A stretch of DNA of 64,000 bases from Melioribacter sp. (GCA_020723965.1 DYHW01000001.1:296587-360586); one strand, 5' to 3'. Positions 46,117 to 56,345 are shown, numbered from the stretch's first letter. The notes: generated from the letters alone by a model not told the origin. Made by a program: numbers and translations.

Positions 46117-48573
46117 ATGCCAAAGAAAAATTATTTAAAAGAAAATTCTTCTTCTCTTGGGGAAAATTTTTTCATTGTTTCTCCTGAGAAGAAAAAAAAA
46201 CTTTTGGGTATTATACTAATTGTCTTTGCGCTTTTAATCTTTTTGAGCATTCTTTCATATTCACGGTACGATGAATCTTATTTCTCATACAAGTTTTTAG
46301 ATCAATTTGGCATTTTCGGTTCCGATGCTCTATTGAAAAGCAAAGCTGCAGCAACTCATAATTGGCTTGGTATTTTCGGCGCTTACGTCTCTCATTTTTT
46401 TATTCGTTCAACAATAGGTTATTTTTCACTTATCTTTCCTGTAATTATGTTTGTTTGGGGTTCTGCTGTTCTTCGAAAAGAAAAAGATTTTAAACCGCCT
46501 CTTTATATATCAAATTTTTTATTAGTGATCGGAATTCTGCTTGCAACTTTTTTTGGAATGCTTCAATTCACGCCCGAGTTCTCTCTTTTTACTGAAGTTT
46601 ATGAACTTTCCGGCAAGATTGGCTATTTTTTCGGAACTATCTGCAGCAGATTACTAGGCGGACTTGGAAGCATAATCTTTCTTAGTGCAGCAATGCTTGT
46701 AACGCTTATTATTGTATTCGATATTAAGTTTGGCTTCATCCTGAATTTACTTAAACGCTTTATTAGAGAGGAAGATGGCGAAAAAGAAGCCGAAGAATTG
46801 ACCCTGCTAAGACCAGACAATAATTTGTTGAAGATCAAAAGCCTGCGTGACGAAAACAAAACAAGGCAATTGTTAGAAGAAAAAGAAGAAGATAAACTGC
46901 CGGAAACAAAAATTACGATTATAAAAAAAGATCAACCCGAAAAAATTATTGAATCTCAGATTGATAAAAAAGCTGATCAACCCAAAACCAAAAAAACAGA
47001 AACAACAAAACCTCATTTCGATTATGAAATAACTCCGACATTTGATAAAGAAACGGAAGCGGCTTTGCCTGATCAGTGGGATGAAACAATTAAATACACC
47101 CCTCCACACTTAGATTTACTCACTCCGCCCGAAGACGAAGAAGTAAAAATTCAAGAAAACGAATTAAAGCGAAACGCTGAACTGCTAAAAGAGAAATTAG
47201 CTCTATTTGATATTCAGATTGAAGACATAACCGTTACCCCCGGACCGGTTGTAACACTCTACGAAATTGTTCCATCGCCGGGAGTAAAAATTAGCAGAAT
47301 CGTTAGTCTTGAACATGATATTGCATTAGCTTTGGCTGCGCGCGGCATTCGTATAATTGCACCAATTCCTGGCAAAAGCGCAATAGGCGTTGAAATTCCG
47401 AATGCTGTTGCATCTATCGTTCGTGCGCGTTCTGTAATTGCAAAGTTGAAAGATACAAAAGCAGAGCTGCCCCTTGCGCTTGGTAAGACTATTGCTGGCG
47501 ATGTATATATAACAGACTTAGTAAAAATGCCTCACTTGCTAATTGCCGGTTCAACAGGTTCTGGTAAAAGTGTTGGCATCAACATGATAATTAACAGTTT
47601 GATTTATGCCAAAGAACCGAGCGACATTAAATTTATTATTATCGATCCAAAGAAGATCGAACTTTCTTTTTATGGAAAACTAAGCAAACATTTTCTTGCG
47701 GTTTCTCCAGATCTCGAAGAAGAAATAATTACAAATCCTTCTAATGCTCTTCTTGCCCTGAAAGCAGTTGAGTACGAAATGGAAAAACGTTACGATAAAC
47801 TTGCAAAAGCCAGCGTGCGTAACATTATTGATTATAATAAAAAAGTTTTGAACCCGAAAACCAAGCCAAAAGATACAGACGAAATGAAGCACTACAAATT
47901 GCCCTACATCATAATTGTAATTGATGAATTGGCTGATTTGATGATAACATCGGGTAAAGAAGTTGAAGAGCCGATCGCGCGTCTTGCCCAGCTTGCACGA
48001 GCTGTGGGCATCCATTTAATACTTGCAACTCAGCGTCCATCTGTTAATGTTATAACCGGAGTTATTAAAGCAAACTTTAGCGCAAGAATAGCGTATCAAG
48101 TTGCAACTAAGATCGATTCGAGAACAATTCTTGATATGAACGGCGCCGAACAATTGCTTGGAAACGGCGATATGTTATTTCTTCCCGGCGGATTGCCAAA
48201 ACCGATTCGTATTCAGAATGCGTTCATCTCTACGGAAGAAGTTGAAAGGATTACAAACTTTATTTATGCCCAGAAAGGATTTTCGAAACGCTACTTTTTG
48301 CCCTCTCTCTATGAAAAAAGAAAAAATGAATCTGTAAATTTCCTTTCGGACCTCGACCCGATGTTTGAAGAGGCGGCTAGAGTAATTGTAAGGCATCAGC
48401 AGGGTTCTGTATCTTTATTGCAGAGAAGATTAAAACTCGGTTATTCGCGGGCTGCCAGAATTGTAGATCAGCTTGAACTGGCGGGTATAGTCGGCCCATC
48501 TGAAGGAAGCAAAGCGCGCGAAGTGATTGTTGAAAACGAAGAACAGCTTGAAACTATTTTGAGATCGTTATAA
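46117..48573 (+). CDS. ftsK: DNA translocase FtsK
   Basis: FtsK pumps chromosomal DNA at the division septum to resolve dimers. Four membrane helices (about 28-50, 85-115, 125-150 and 180-205) are followed by a charged linker (about 215-345). The RecA-like motor has Walker A GSTGSGKS at 478-485 and Walker B IIIVIDELADLM, with the alpha subdomain before it. A C-terminal gamma winged helix (GSVSLLQRRLKLGYSRAARI) recognises KOPS sites. The 818-residue length is typical. XerC/D are not in the window. Confidence 0.96.
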   Translation: MPKKNYLKENSSSLGENFFIVSPEKKKKLLGIILIVFALLIFLSILSYSRYDESYFSYKFLDQFGIFGSDALLKSKAAATHNWLGIFGAYVSHFFIRSTIGYFSLIFPVIMFVWGSAVLRKEKDFKPPLYISNFLLVIGILLATFFGMLQFTPEFSLFTEVYELSGKIGYFFGTICSRLLGGLGSIIFLSAAMLVTLIIVFDIKFGFILNLLKRFIREEDGEKEAEELTLLRPDNNLLKIKSLRDENKTRQLLEEKEEDKLPETKITIIKKDQPEKIIESQIDKKADQPKTKKTETTKPHFDYEITPTFDKETEAALPDQWDETIKYTPPHLDLLTPPEDEEVKIQENELKRNAELLKEKLALFDIQIEDITVTPGPVVTLYEIVPSPGVKISRIVSLEHDIALALAARGIRIIAPIPGKSAIGVEIPNAVASIVRARSVIAKLKDTKAELPLALGKTIAGDVYITDLVKMPHLLIAGSTGSGKSVGINMIINSLIYAKEPSDIKFIIIDPKKIELSFYGKLSKHFLAVSPDLEEEIITNPSNALLALKAVEYEMEKRYDKLAKASVRNIIDYNKKVLNPKTKPKDTDEMKHYKLPYIIIVIDELADLMITSGKEVEEPIARLAQLARAVGIHLILATQRPSVNVITGVIKANFSARIAYQVATKIDSRTILDMNGAEQLLGNGDMLFLPGGLPKPIRIQNAFISTEEVERITNFIYAQKGFSKRYFLPSLYEKRKNESVNFLSDLDPMFEEAARVIVRHQQGSVSLLQRRLKLGYSRAARIVDQLELAGIVGPSEGSKAREVIVENEEQLETILRSL

Positions 48574-48575
48574 CT

Positions 48576-49193
48576 ATGAAACTAAAATTATTTATCGCTT
48601 TCTTTTTTGTATTTGGATTGTTGTCTGCGCAGTCTCCTAATCAAGTCCTCAAACGACTTCAAGATAAATTCAATTCATTAAATAATTTTAGTGCAAACTT
48701 TACTCAAACTTTTTCTTCACAAAAGACCGATGGCGGTAAATCTACAGGCAAATTTTTTTACAAAAAGAAAAATAAGTTTATTGTTGAATTGAAAAATCAG
48801 ACGATTGTTTCTGACGGTGAAACAATTTGGAATTACGATCAGCGTTTCAAACGAGTCGTTATCAGCTCTTTGCGAGATGACCCTACTTCTTTTTCGCTTG
48901 AAAAATTTGTTTTCGATTACCCGCCGCTTTGCAAGGTCAAACTTCTTAAAGATGAAAAATTAAATACAGGCGAATACTTGATTGAGCTGACTCCCAAAGA
49001 CCAAGATATGCAATTCAAAGAAGTAAAAATTTGGATAAATACAGAAAATCTTATTTCGAAAATGGAATTGCTCGATCTGGGAGATATGATCTATTCATTT
49101 CTATTTAACGATATAAAACTCAATCAAGATATGCCAGATTCAAAATTCATTTTTTATGCTCCCAAAGGGATACACATTATTGATCTCAGATAA
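48576..49193 (+). CDS. lolA: Outer-membrane lipoprotein carrier LolA-like protein
   Basis: LolA carries lipoproteins across the periplasm. A signal peptide (about 1-19, LLSA-QS) precedes a domain with RLQDKFNSLNNFSANFTQTF, GKFFYKKKNKFIVELKNQTIVSDGETIWNYD, and a C-terminal PKGIHIIDLR, all matching LolA of this phylum. It is two bases after ftsK, the same adjacency as in many genomes. The flippase-like gene starts inside its 3' end. Confidence 0.88.
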   Translation: MKLKLFIAFFFVFGLLSAQSPNQVLKRLQDKFNSLNNFSANFTQTFSSQKTDGGKSTGKFFYKKKNKFIVELKNQTIVSDGETIWNYDQRFKRVVISSLRDDPTSFSLEKFVFDYPPLCKVKLLKDEKLNTGEYLIELTPKDQDMQFKEVKIWINTENLISKMELLDLGDMIYSFLFNDIKLNQDMPDSKFIFYAPKGIHIIDLR

Positions 49194-50253
49194 AACAAAT
49201 AAAAACAGATTACCTAAAGCTGCAGGCTTTTCTGTTACAGTAGTTTTGACTTTTATATTTCTCTTTTTTGCTTTTCGAAATGTTGATCTTGCTAAATCTT
49301 TTTATCTCATTTCCCGTTCATCGCTTTTAGTAATACTTTTTTATGTTATTGTGTTCTTATTTTCGCACTACGCACGCGCCGTTCGTTGGAAATATATGCT
49401 TCTTTCAGTTAAAAAAGATCTCTCTAATTATCACCTTTTCGGTTCTGTGATGGTTGGTTACGGTGTTAACTGTGTTATTCCCAGGTTGGGAGAGTTGTAT
49501 CGCGGTTTGTTTTTGGGAAGATGGGAAAATATCTCTCGCACTACGGTAATTGGAACTATAGTAATTGAAAGAATTATCGATATCACTTTTTTTATTTTTG
49601 CTTCGCTCATAAGCGTTAGCATTTACTCGGGCAATTTATATTCCGAGATCGTTTGGCTCAAGCCCTCACTTGTGATCGGGTTTGCCCTTATTCTTATCAT
49701 GGTTATTGGTTTAATTGTTCTTATTAAGAATCAAAAAAAATTCAGCAATGTTATCGTGCGGTTTGCAGGCAAGATCAGTTCGAACTTTGCTGAAAAAGTG
49801 GCGGTCATATTCGAAACGTTGATTAATGGACTTTCGAGTATCAGATCATTTAAAGTTATTTTTATGATTCTCTTTTGGTCTGTTATTATTCTGGCATTGT
49901 ACGCTCTTAACGCTCTTGTCGGTTTTTATATGCTCGGTATGCATTCTTTTGGCGAAGTTAACTTTATTACTGCTTGGGTCGTAATGACGGTCAGTTCGTT
50001 TGGAGTTTTAATACCAACGCCCGGCGGAACAGGATCTTATCATATCATATCAATTTTTGCTTTAACTCAACTCTTTCAGTTCGATTATGAAATCAGCGCG
50101 GCTTATGCAATTTTAACCCATTTTATCTCTTATCTTGTTTTTGTGCTGTTTACTCTTTTCATAATCTATTCTGTGAATAAGCAGAGAACCCAAAAAGGAC
50201 TGCAAAAAGAAAATTTCTTTTCGGTATTTAATCCCAACTCGGATACTAAATGA
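49156..50253 (+). CDS. LPG-synthase-TM/UPF0104 family membrane protein
   Basis: The 365-residue protein has about eight hydrophobic segments and the family signatures HYARAVRWKYML, VMVGYGVNCVIPRLGELYRG, IERIIDITFF and TPGGTGSYHI. It belongs to the flippase-like membrane family that includes the transmembrane domain of MprF; it has no synthetase domain. The start ATG 49156 lies within lolA (38-base overlap). The substrate is probably a lipid-linked molecule, unproven. Confidence 0.82.
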   Translation: MLPKGYTLLISDKTNKNRLPKAAGFSVTVVLTFIFLFFAFRNVDLAKSFYLISRSSLLVILFYVIVFLFSHYARAVRWKYMLLSVKKDLSNYHLFGSVMVGYGVNCVIPRLGELYRGLFLGRWENISRTTVIGTIVIERIIDITFFIFASLISVSIYSGNLYSEIVWLKPSLVIGFALILIMVIGLIVLIKNQKKFSNVIVRFAGKISSNFAEKVAVIFETLINGLSSIRSFKVIFMILFWSVIILALYALNALVGFYMLGMHSFGEVNFITAWVVMTVSSFGVLIPTPGGTGSYHIISIFALTQLFQFDYEISAAYAILTHFISYLVFVLFTLFIIYSVNKQRTQKGLQKENFFSVFNPNSDTK

Positions 50254-50888
50254 AAAATTATTTTGCAGCGCTCTATTTTGTTCTGATCGGGACTGTCTCT
50301 GCGCAATTGGATATCAGCGCATCAATGGGTTTGGATTTTAAATCATCTTCAACACTACGCGATTATTTGAATATTAACTTTGCGCCTCCAACAGATAAAG
50401 TTTCTTCTTTTAAAAGCGCAGTCTCTTTTACAGCCGAAGCAGATTATAAATTATCACAATTATTTGCTGTTGGTTTGGAATACAACATGCTTTTAGATTC
50501 TTACAATACTCCGTTTGGAATTGGCGGTATTTATGAACTCTCTTACAGTTTTCATCGCCCTTCTTTACTTGCTTATTATATATTTCACGGCGAAGGTTAT
50601 CAGTTCAAGCTTGGCGGCGGTTTTGGTATTAGATATTTATCTCTTTCTGAAAGAATTTTTACGAAGGAAAATTATAACGCAACAGGAATGGGAATTACTT
50701 TGAAAGCCGAAGGAAACACTATGTTTAGCCATAATTTTTATGCGTTGATCGGGGCTAACTTCCGTTACGATATTACAGGCGATGTGTCTAATGGTTCAAC
50801 TGCAATTATTAATAGAGCTACAGGCGAAAAATTAAATCTTAATTCTGTCTCTTTTGGAATTTATCTTGGCGTTACTTTTTTTTTGTAG
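50250..50888 (+). CDS. Outer-membrane beta-barrel protein
   Basis: The 212-residue protein has a signal peptide (about 1-18, VSA-QL). Alternating aromatic strands follow (VGLEYNMLLDSYN, YELSYSFHRPSLLAYY, KLGGGFGIRYLSLS, YALIGANFRYDITGD), and the sequence ends in an aromatic-terminated strand (VSFGIYLGVTFFL), which suits BamA recognition. It overlaps the preceding gene by four bases (ATGA). It is probably an OmpW or porin-like barrel; the substrate is unknown. Confidence 0.72.
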   Translation: MKNYFAALYFVLIGTVSAQLDISASMGLDFKSSSTLRDYLNINFAPPTDKVSSFKSAVSFTAEADYKLSQLFAVGLEYNMLLDSYNTPFGIGGIYELSYSFHRPSLLAYYIFHGEGYQFKLGGGFGIRYLSLSERIFTKENYNATGMGITLKAEGNTMFSHNFYALIGANFRYDITGDVSNGSTAIINRATGEKLNLNSVSFGIYLGVTFFL

Positions 50889-50897
50889 GAGAACAGT

Positions 50898-51746
50898 TTG
50901 AATATTATTGAATCAATTTTTCTCGGACTTGTTCAAGGACTTACGGAATTTCTTCCCATCAGTAGCACAGGTCATCTAACAGTAGCCGGCAAATTGATGA
51001 ATTTAATATCGGAAGAAAATCCTGAAAGATGGACGGCTTTTATTGCAGTTATACAACTTGGAACTTTGCTGGCTGTTCTGATCTATTTTTGGAATGATCT
51101 TCTCCAAATTTCAAATGCTTTTTTAAGAGATAATCTTTTTGTACGGAAAAATTTCAAAGAGCAATCGATTCATTCAAAAATGGGTTGGTTTTTGATTCTT
51201 GCAACAGTGCCGGTAGTAGTTATTGGCTTGGGGTTCAAAGATATTATTGAAGGGGTCTTCACAAAAAATTTATATGTCATTTCAGGAAGTTTAATTACGC
51301 TTGCCATTATTCTTGGAATTGCAGAAAAGTTAGGCAAGTTTAACCGCTCGATGAAGGATTTGAAATGGTATGATGCTTTGATAGTGGGAATTGCTCAATC
51401 GATTGCACTGATACCAGGTTCCTCCCGTTCGGGCACAACAATTACTGCTGCATTATTCCTTGGATTCAACCGGGAAACTGCAGCACGTTTCTCTTTTTTG
51501 ATGAGCATTCCCGCTGTTGCGGCAAGCGGGCTGCTTCAATTTTATCAGGCAATTAAATATATAGATGCTAACGGAGTTATAAATCTAATTGCTGCTACAT
51601 TCGTCTCTGCTGTAGTCGGGTATCTATCAATCGAGTTTTTATTGCGTTATCTAAGAAAGAAATCAACCCTTCTGTTTATTGTTTATAGATTGCTTATCGG
51701 TATAATCATACTAATTTTAATTGGATTTGGAATAATTCATGCGTAA
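50898..51746 (+). CDS. uppP: Undecaprenyl-diphosphatase UppP/BacA
   Basis: The membrane enzyme recycles undecaprenyl pyrophosphate for cell-wall synthesis and confers bacitracin tolerance. The motifs [20 protein letters not shown] (residues 4-23) with the catalytic Glu and Ser residues, and [10 protein letters not shown], are intact. About eight hydrophobic segments fit the family. The start is TTG 50898, preceded by TAGGAGAAC. The 282-residue length is typical. Confidence 0.95.
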   Translation: MNIIESIFLGLVQGLTEFLPISSTGHLTVAGKLMNLISEENPERWTAFIAVIQLGTLLAVLIYFWNDLLQISNAFLRDNLFVRKNFKEQSIHSKMGWFLILATVPVVVIGLGFKDIIEGVFTKNLYVISGSLITLAIILGIAEKLGKFNRSMKDLKWYDALIVGIAQSIALIPGSSRSGTTITAALFLGFNRETAARFSFLMSIPAVAASGLLQFYQAIKYIDANGVINLIAATFVSAVVGYLSIEFLLRYLRKKSTLLFIVYRLLIGIIILILIGFGIIHA

Positions 51747-51757
51747 AGGAGTGCAAG

Positions 51758-52381
51758 ATGTATTTAAAAAATCTATTTCCGTTTTTAGTAATTTTTTTCT
51801 TTTTATCAGCATGTCAAAAAAAAGAGGATTCAGCTCCGCTAATTGAGGAAAATAAAAAAGGAGTTACTTTGGATAATCTATTGGAAATAAAGGACAACGA
51901 AAAACTCATTGCAGGCATTCAAACAAATATGGGGAATTTTGAGATTGAGTTATTTGTAAAAGAAGCGCCCAAAACAGTTAAAAATTTTGTGGGGCTTGCA
52001 ATTGAAGGTTATTATAACGGCGTTACGTTTCATCGTATTATAAAAGATTTTATGATACAAGGCGGCGATTCTACCGGAACTGGAACCGGCGGTAAAAGTA
52101 TTTACGGCGGTGAATTCGAAGATGAATTTTCACCCAATCTCAAACATAACGCCCCTGGAATTCTTTCGATGGCAAATAGAGGACCGAACACCAACACAAG
52201 TCAATTCTTTATTACAACTGTTGCAACTCCTTGGTTAGATAACCGCCACACTGTTTTTGCGAAAGTAATAAATGGAATGGATAATGTTTATTCCATTGGA
52301 AACGTAAAAACAGATCGAAACGATAGACCTGTAGAAAAAGTTTTTATCAAAAATATTTCTTTGGAAAAAAGAATATTCTGA
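51758..52381 (+). CDS. Lipoprotein cyclophilin-type peptidyl-prolyl isomerase
   Basis: A lipoprotein signal with lipobox LSAC (Cys at about residue 19) precedes a cyclophilin domain (about 50-205). The domain contains [67 protein letters not shown], the catalytic FHRI Arg and the QFFI segment. It should act on prolines of envelope proteins. Its stop overlaps the transporter start by one base. Confidence 0.92.
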   Translation: MYLKNLFPFLVIFFFLSACQKKEDSAPLIEENKKGVTLDNLLEIKDNEKLIAGIQTNMGNFEIELFVKEAPKTVKNFVGLAIEGYYNGVTFHRIIKDFMIQGGDSTGTGTGGKSIYGGEFEDEFSPNLKHNAPGILSMANRGPNTNTSQFFITTVATPWLDNRHTVFAKVINGMDNVYSIGNVKTDRNDRPVEKVFIKNISLEKRIF

Positions 52382-53844
52382 TGAAGCAGACAGAATTTTT
52401 TACATCACGTTGGGGATTGATTCTTGCAACGCTTGGTATAGCCGTAGGCACAGGAAACATTTGGCGTTTTTCTAGAATTGTAGCTCAGAACGGGGGCGGC
52501 TCGTTTTTAATTCCTTGGCTGATATTTCTTCTGATCTGGTCTGTGCCTCTTATAATTGCTGAATTTGCAATTGGAAAATCAACACGGTTTTCTCCTATTG
52601 GCGCTATTGCAAAAACTGCGGGCAAATCTTACGCTTGGATGGGCGCCTTCATTGCTTTCGTTTCAACTGCAATTATGTTTTACTACGCTGTTATAGCTGG
52701 CTGGTGTTTAAGATATCTTTACCTGGCAGCTTCAGGAGATCTTTTAACTGCAACAGATCACTTGGCGTTGTGGAATTCTTTTTCTTCGAGCCATAGCCCT
52801 ATAATTTATCATTTCATTGTTATCGTCATTTGCGCTTTAATAATTTATAAAGGAATTGTAAGCGGTATTGAAAAGGCAAGCAGGTATTTAGTTTCTACTA
52901 TGATAATTATTCTTCTGATCTTGCTTGTTCGCGCAGTTACTTTGCCAAATGCTGTTGAAGGACTAAAATATTTTTTCACGCCAAATTTGGATACTATGCT
53001 TGATCATAAAGTATGGTTAAACGCCTTAACACAAAATGCCTGGGATACCGGCGCCGGCTGGGGTTTAATTCTAACTTACGCTGTTTATATGAAAAAGAAT
53101 GAAGATATTCCGCTTAATGCGGCTTTAATCGGATTTGGGAACAATTCCGTCTCTCTTATTGCAGGAATAACAATTTTTTCTACCGTGTTTGCATTGAGCT
53201 CTTCTGATGCAATTGCGCAGATCTCTCAATCCGGTCCAGCCAACACAGGAATGACGTTCATTTATCTTCCACTCCTTTTCACTAAAATGTCGGGCAGTCT
53301 TTTGATAAATACAGTTTTTGCAGTTTTATTTTTTGCTGCGCTTCTTTTTGCGGCGACAACATCTTTAATGTCTATGATTGAACTTGCCACTCGAAGTCTG
53401 ATCGATTTTGGCTTGCAGCGTAAACGTGCAATAATTATTGTTGCTTTTATCGGGTTCTTGTTCGGAGTTCCATCTGCGCTGAACTTGAAATTCTTTTTGA
53501 ATCAAGATTGGGTTTGGGGTATGGGCTTGATATTGAGCGGAGCGTTTATTGCTTTTTCCATTATCAAGTTTGGAGCTGATAAATTCCGAATTGAAATTAT
53601 TAACAGTGAAGGAAGCGATATCAAAATTGGAAAGTGGTATAATTATATTATTTCCTATTTGATTCCAATTCAAGCAGTTATTCTTCTTGCTTGGTGGTTG
53701 ATTTCCTCTACAAGTTGGGACCCTGAATGGTGGAATCCATTTCATGCCGAAAATGCCGGAACATGTATAGCACAATGGTTTTTGGTCCTCTCGGCTTTTA
53801 TAGCTATGAATAAATTTTTTGTTAGATATACTCTGGAAAGGTGA
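52381..53844 (+). CDS. Sodium-dependent transporter, NSS family
   Basis: The 487-residue protein has about 11-12 membrane helices and the LeuT/NSS hallmarks. TM1 contains LGIAVGTGNIWRFSRI with the Na+ and substrate sites; NAWDTGAGWGLILTYAVYMKK and LFAATTSLMSMIELATR supply further Na+ ligands. NSS family members import amino acids. A 35-residue MetS-like subunit follows three bases after its stop codon, so it resembles the MetP-MetS type importer of methionine or alanine. Substrate specificity is inferred. Confidence 0.92.
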   Translation: MKQTEFFTSRWGLILATLGIAVGTGNIWRFSRIVAQNGGGSFLIPWLIFLLIWSVPLIIAEFAIGKSTRFSPIGAIAKTAGKSYAWMGAFIAFVSTAIMFYYAVIAGWCLRYLYLAASGDLLTATDHLALWNSFSSSHSPIIYHFIVIVICALIIYKGIVSGIEKASRYLVSTMIIILLILLVRAVTLPNAVEGLKYFFTPNLDTMLDHKVWLNALTQNAWDTGAGWGLILTYAVYMKKNEDIPLNAALIGFGNNSVSLIAGITIFSTVFALSSSDAIAQISQSGPANTGMTFIYLPLLFTKMSGSLLINTVFAVLFFAALLFAATTSLMSMIELATRSLIDFGLQRKRAIIIVAFIGFLFGVPSALNLKFFLNQDWVWGMGLILSGAFIAFSIIKFGADKFRIEIINSEGSDIKIGKWYNYIISYLIPIQAVILLAWWLISSTSWDPEWWNPFHAENAGTCIAQWFLVLSAFIAMNKFFVRYTLER

Positions 53845-53847
53845 AAA

Positions 53848-53955
53848 ATGGTTACACTTGTTGTAGCGGTTATTGTGCTTTCTATAGTCTGGGGCGGGTT
53901 TGCTTTTTTTCTGCTTAAGGCAATTAAATTCGAAAAAAGAAAAAATACTTTTTAA
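53848..53955 (+). CDS. MetS-family NSS transporter small subunit (35 residues)
   Basis: The ATG at 53848 opens a 35-residue frame: a single hydrophobic helix containing a WGGF turn (VTLVVAVIVLSIVWGGFAF), then a basic tail (KAIKFEKRKNTF). This is the usual form of MetS-type small subunits encoded directly after NSS transporters; in the MetPS system the small subunit is needed for transport. GAAAGG precedes it at short distance. It is too short for standard gene finding. holA starts at the next base after its stop. Confidence 0.8.
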   Translation: MVTLVVAVIVLSIVWGGFAFFLLKAIKFEKRKNTF

Positions 53956-54990
53956 ATGGCAAAAAAAGAGATACAACATATTACCTCAATTACTAAACAG
54001 CCTGCAGAAAAGCTGCTTCCTATTTATTTCTTTTGCGGAGAAGACCAATACACTATAGATCGTTTTGTTGAACTAATCGAAAAAAAAATTTCGAATCAGA
54101 TACAATCAGACTTTGATAAAGAAGTTTTCAGTGCTGATAAAAATCAAAGTCTTTCTCAAATATTAGATCTCGCTCTTTCCTTTCCTTTTGGCAGCGGAAA
54201 GAAATTATTTATTGTTAAATACTTTGAAAAATTTAATGACAAAAAAGAATTAGTGAATTACGCCAAAAACCCTCCGGATTTTACAGTTATAGTTATAACT
54301 CAAACCGGAAAAATTTCTGATGTTAGTAAAGAACCATATTCTATTCTATGGGAGAAAAATTTTCTTTTTGAAGCAAAACCTGTTTCGTCCCTAGAATTGA
54401 TAAACTGGTCGATCAAAACAGCAATGAAGCTTGGATTTGAGCTTGCTGATGAATACGCTGAAGCGGTGATTGAGATTGTTGGTGTTGATAAAAATTTGCT
54501 CGAAATGCAGCTACAAAAATTTGCGGATTTTCTAAAAGACAAAACTGAACTAACCTTTGACGATATAAAAAAACTAACTTCGCCTACAAAAGAATACTCA
54601 ATTTTCGATCTTCAAGATGCTTTGGGGCGGGGAGAAAAAGCCATGGCGTTAGAGATCGGCTTTAATTTGCTCGATGCCGGCGTTGAGATGGTTTTCATTG
54701 TTAATATGTTGGGCAAGTATATTTTAACTGTTGCTCAAATTGTTGATTTGAACAAACAAAAAATTTCTGATTACGAAGCTGCAAAACTTGCCGGAGTAAA
54801 CTATTTCTATTATATCAACTGTAAAAAAGCATTTTTTTTGATGTCGGATGATAAATTATACAACGCTTCAAAAGCATTACTTAACGCAGATATTGCTACT
54901 AAAACAACTGCTGCCGATCCAAAAACGGTATTGCAGATCTTGATTTCGGAACTATTAGGAGAAGCAGTTACATCGAATTTTATCATCTAA
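53956..54990 (+). CDS. holA: DNA polymerase III subunit delta
   Basis: HolA is the clamp-opening subunit of the clamp loader. The 344-residue protein shows PIYFFCGEDQYTIDRFVELI at the N-terminus, DLALSFPFGSGKKLFIVKYF, an AAA+-like core without a Walker A motif, the helical YSIFDLQDALGRGEKAMALEI, and a C-terminal collar domain. These are typical of bacterial delta subunits. The start follows the MetS stop codon directly. Confidence 0.88.
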   Translation: MAKKEIQHITSITKQPAEKLLPIYFFCGEDQYTIDRFVELIEKKISNQIQSDFDKEVFSADKNQSLSQILDLALSFPFGSGKKLFIVKYFEKFNDKKELVNYAKNPPDFTVIVITQTGKISDVSKEPYSILWEKNFLFEAKPVSSLELINWSIKTAMKLGFELADEYAEAVIEIVGVDKNLLEMQLQKFADFLKDKTELTFDDIKKLTSPTKEYSIFDLQDALGRGEKAMALEIGFNLLDAGVEMVFIVNMLGKYILTVAQIVDLNKQKISDYEAAKLAGVNYFYYINCKKAFFLMSDDKLYNASKALLNADIATKTTAADPKTVLQILISELLGEAVTSNFII

Positions 54991-55076
54991 TGCCAATTTG
55001 CCTTTATTTAACCTTATAGGTAAAATTGGTCGCAAAAAATTTGAAACATTATTAACACTAATAGGTATAATCCTCG

Positions 55077-55661
55077 TTGAATAAGCAGCTATCTGAACTT
55101 TCGGACGAAGAAGTAATTAAGGAATTCCAGGATAATAACACTTTGGAAGCTTATGAAATTCTTGTTAAACGCTATAAAGATCCTCTGACAAATTTCGTTT
55201 TCCGGTTCTTAGGCGATAGAGATGCTTGTACAGATGTTGTTCAAGACACTATGATTAAGTTCTACCTTAATAAAGATTCGTACCGTTCTTTTGCAAAATT
55301 TTCTACGTGGATTTATACAATTGCCGGCAATCTTGCTAAAAACGAATTAAAGAGAAAACGCAGAAGGAATTTCTTTTCGATCAATAGCGGTGAAGATGAA
55401 AGAACACCACAAATTGAAGACAAAGCATTTCTTGCGCCAGATAAAGTTGCCGATGGTGTATTAAAAAACGAGATAATTCAAAAAGCTCTATTGAAAGTTA
55501 CACCCGTTTACCGCGAAGTTGTAATTTTAAGAGACATTCAAGATTTTTCATACGAAGAAATTTCTGAGATAACCGGATTAGCAATTGGCACTGTTAAATC
55601 AAGAATAAACAGAGGGCGCGCTCAACTTCAAAAACTCTTAAAAAATATATACAGAGAGTAG
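55077..55661 (+). CDS. ECF-type RNA polymerase sigma factor
   Basis: The 194-residue sigma-70 protein has region 2 (AYEILVKRYKDPLTNFVFRF, DVVQDTMIKFYLN, FSTWIYTIAGNLAKNELKRK) and region 4 (LKVTPVYREVVILRDIQDFS, TGLAIGTVKSRINRGRAQLQ), without regions 1 and 3. It directs transcription of an unknown envelope-related regulon. The start is TTG 55077, with no ATG nearby. A putative membrane anti-sigma gene begins three bases after its stop, the usual arrangement. Confidence 0.9.
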   Translation: MNKQLSELSDEEVIKEFQDNNTLEAYEILVKRYKDPLTNFVFRFLGDRDACTDVVQDTMIKFYLNKDSYRSFAKFSTWIYTIAGNLAKNELKRKRRRNFFSINSGEDERTPQIEDKAFLAPDKVADGVLKNEIIQKALLKVTPVYREVVILRDIQDFSYEEISEITGLAIGTVKSRINRGRAQLQKLLKNIYRE

Positions 55662-55664
55662 CTT

Positions 55665-56345
55665 ATGAAAAAACTTTACAGTGAAAATGATATTCAGCAC
55701 GAAGAATTAATTAAAGGATTGAAAGCACTTCCGCAAATTAAAGCTCCAGAAAATTTTGAGTATAATTTGATGGTTCGAATTCAGAACAAAAATTTTGGAG
55801 AAGTGCTTGAGGAAAGACCTAAATTTAATTTTGTAAAATTTTTTGCGCCTTCAGCTATTGTGGCCTCTGTAATTTTATTATTTTTTATTTTTTATCCGCC
55901 AAGTGGAGAAGTCGATAATCCGCTTATGAGTGAACCTCCTGTTTTGGACAGCCAATCAGTAGCGAATAACTCAAATATTATAAATAAGCAACTGGCATTT
56001 AAAGAATCAATTAAACAGAAGCAGGCTAACGTTCCAAAAGCAAGGGCAAGTGAAAAAGCTCTTTCAACAGATGCAAATTCACCTTCTACAAAGCTTCGCC
56101 CCCCAATACCTTTAAGCGCCCGTCAATCAGTTTCGTTGGATGATTATATCTCCGGTTCTGCTACAAACCGTACGGAATTGCAAAAAGGTAATGTGGTTAA
56201 AAGTGGAGAAGAGCCCTCTGAGTTCGATGGTTTTTTTGTGAGAGAACAACCAGACCTCAATACTCTTAAAAAATACCGTGCTACTGTTGATTCTTTGAAA
56301 AAAGCACAAGCAAAAGCCGATTCGATTAAAAAAGCAAGAAAATAA
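55665..56345 (+). CDS. Putative anti-sigma factor, single-pass membrane protein
   Basis: This 226-residue protein starts with a short cytoplasmic helical part (about 1-58, IKAPENFEYNLMVRIQ), has one membrane helix (about 61-77), and continues with a long polar periplasmic segment rich in Ser, Lys and Pro. The N-terminal region resembles that of sigma-regulating membrane proteins of the phylum but lacks the HxxxCxxC zinc motif. It is three bases after the sigma gene, so an anti-sigma role is inferred from position. Confidence 0.65.
   Translation: MKKLYSENDIQHEELIKGLKALPQIKAPENFEYNLMVRIQNKNFGEVLEERPKFNFVKFFAPSAIVASVILLFFIFYPPSGEVDNPLMSEPPVLDSQSVANNSNIINKQLAFKESIKQKQANVPKARASEKALSTDANSPSTKLRPPIPLSARQSVSLDDYISGSATNRTELQKGNVVKSGEEPSEFDGFFVREQPDLNTLKKYRATVDSLKKAQAKADSIKKARK

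Noticed and set aside
55042..55076. Autoregulated ECF promoter before the sigma gene
   Set aside because: A TGAAAC-like sequence is present, but without a known consensus for this sigma factor the match is too weak to claim.
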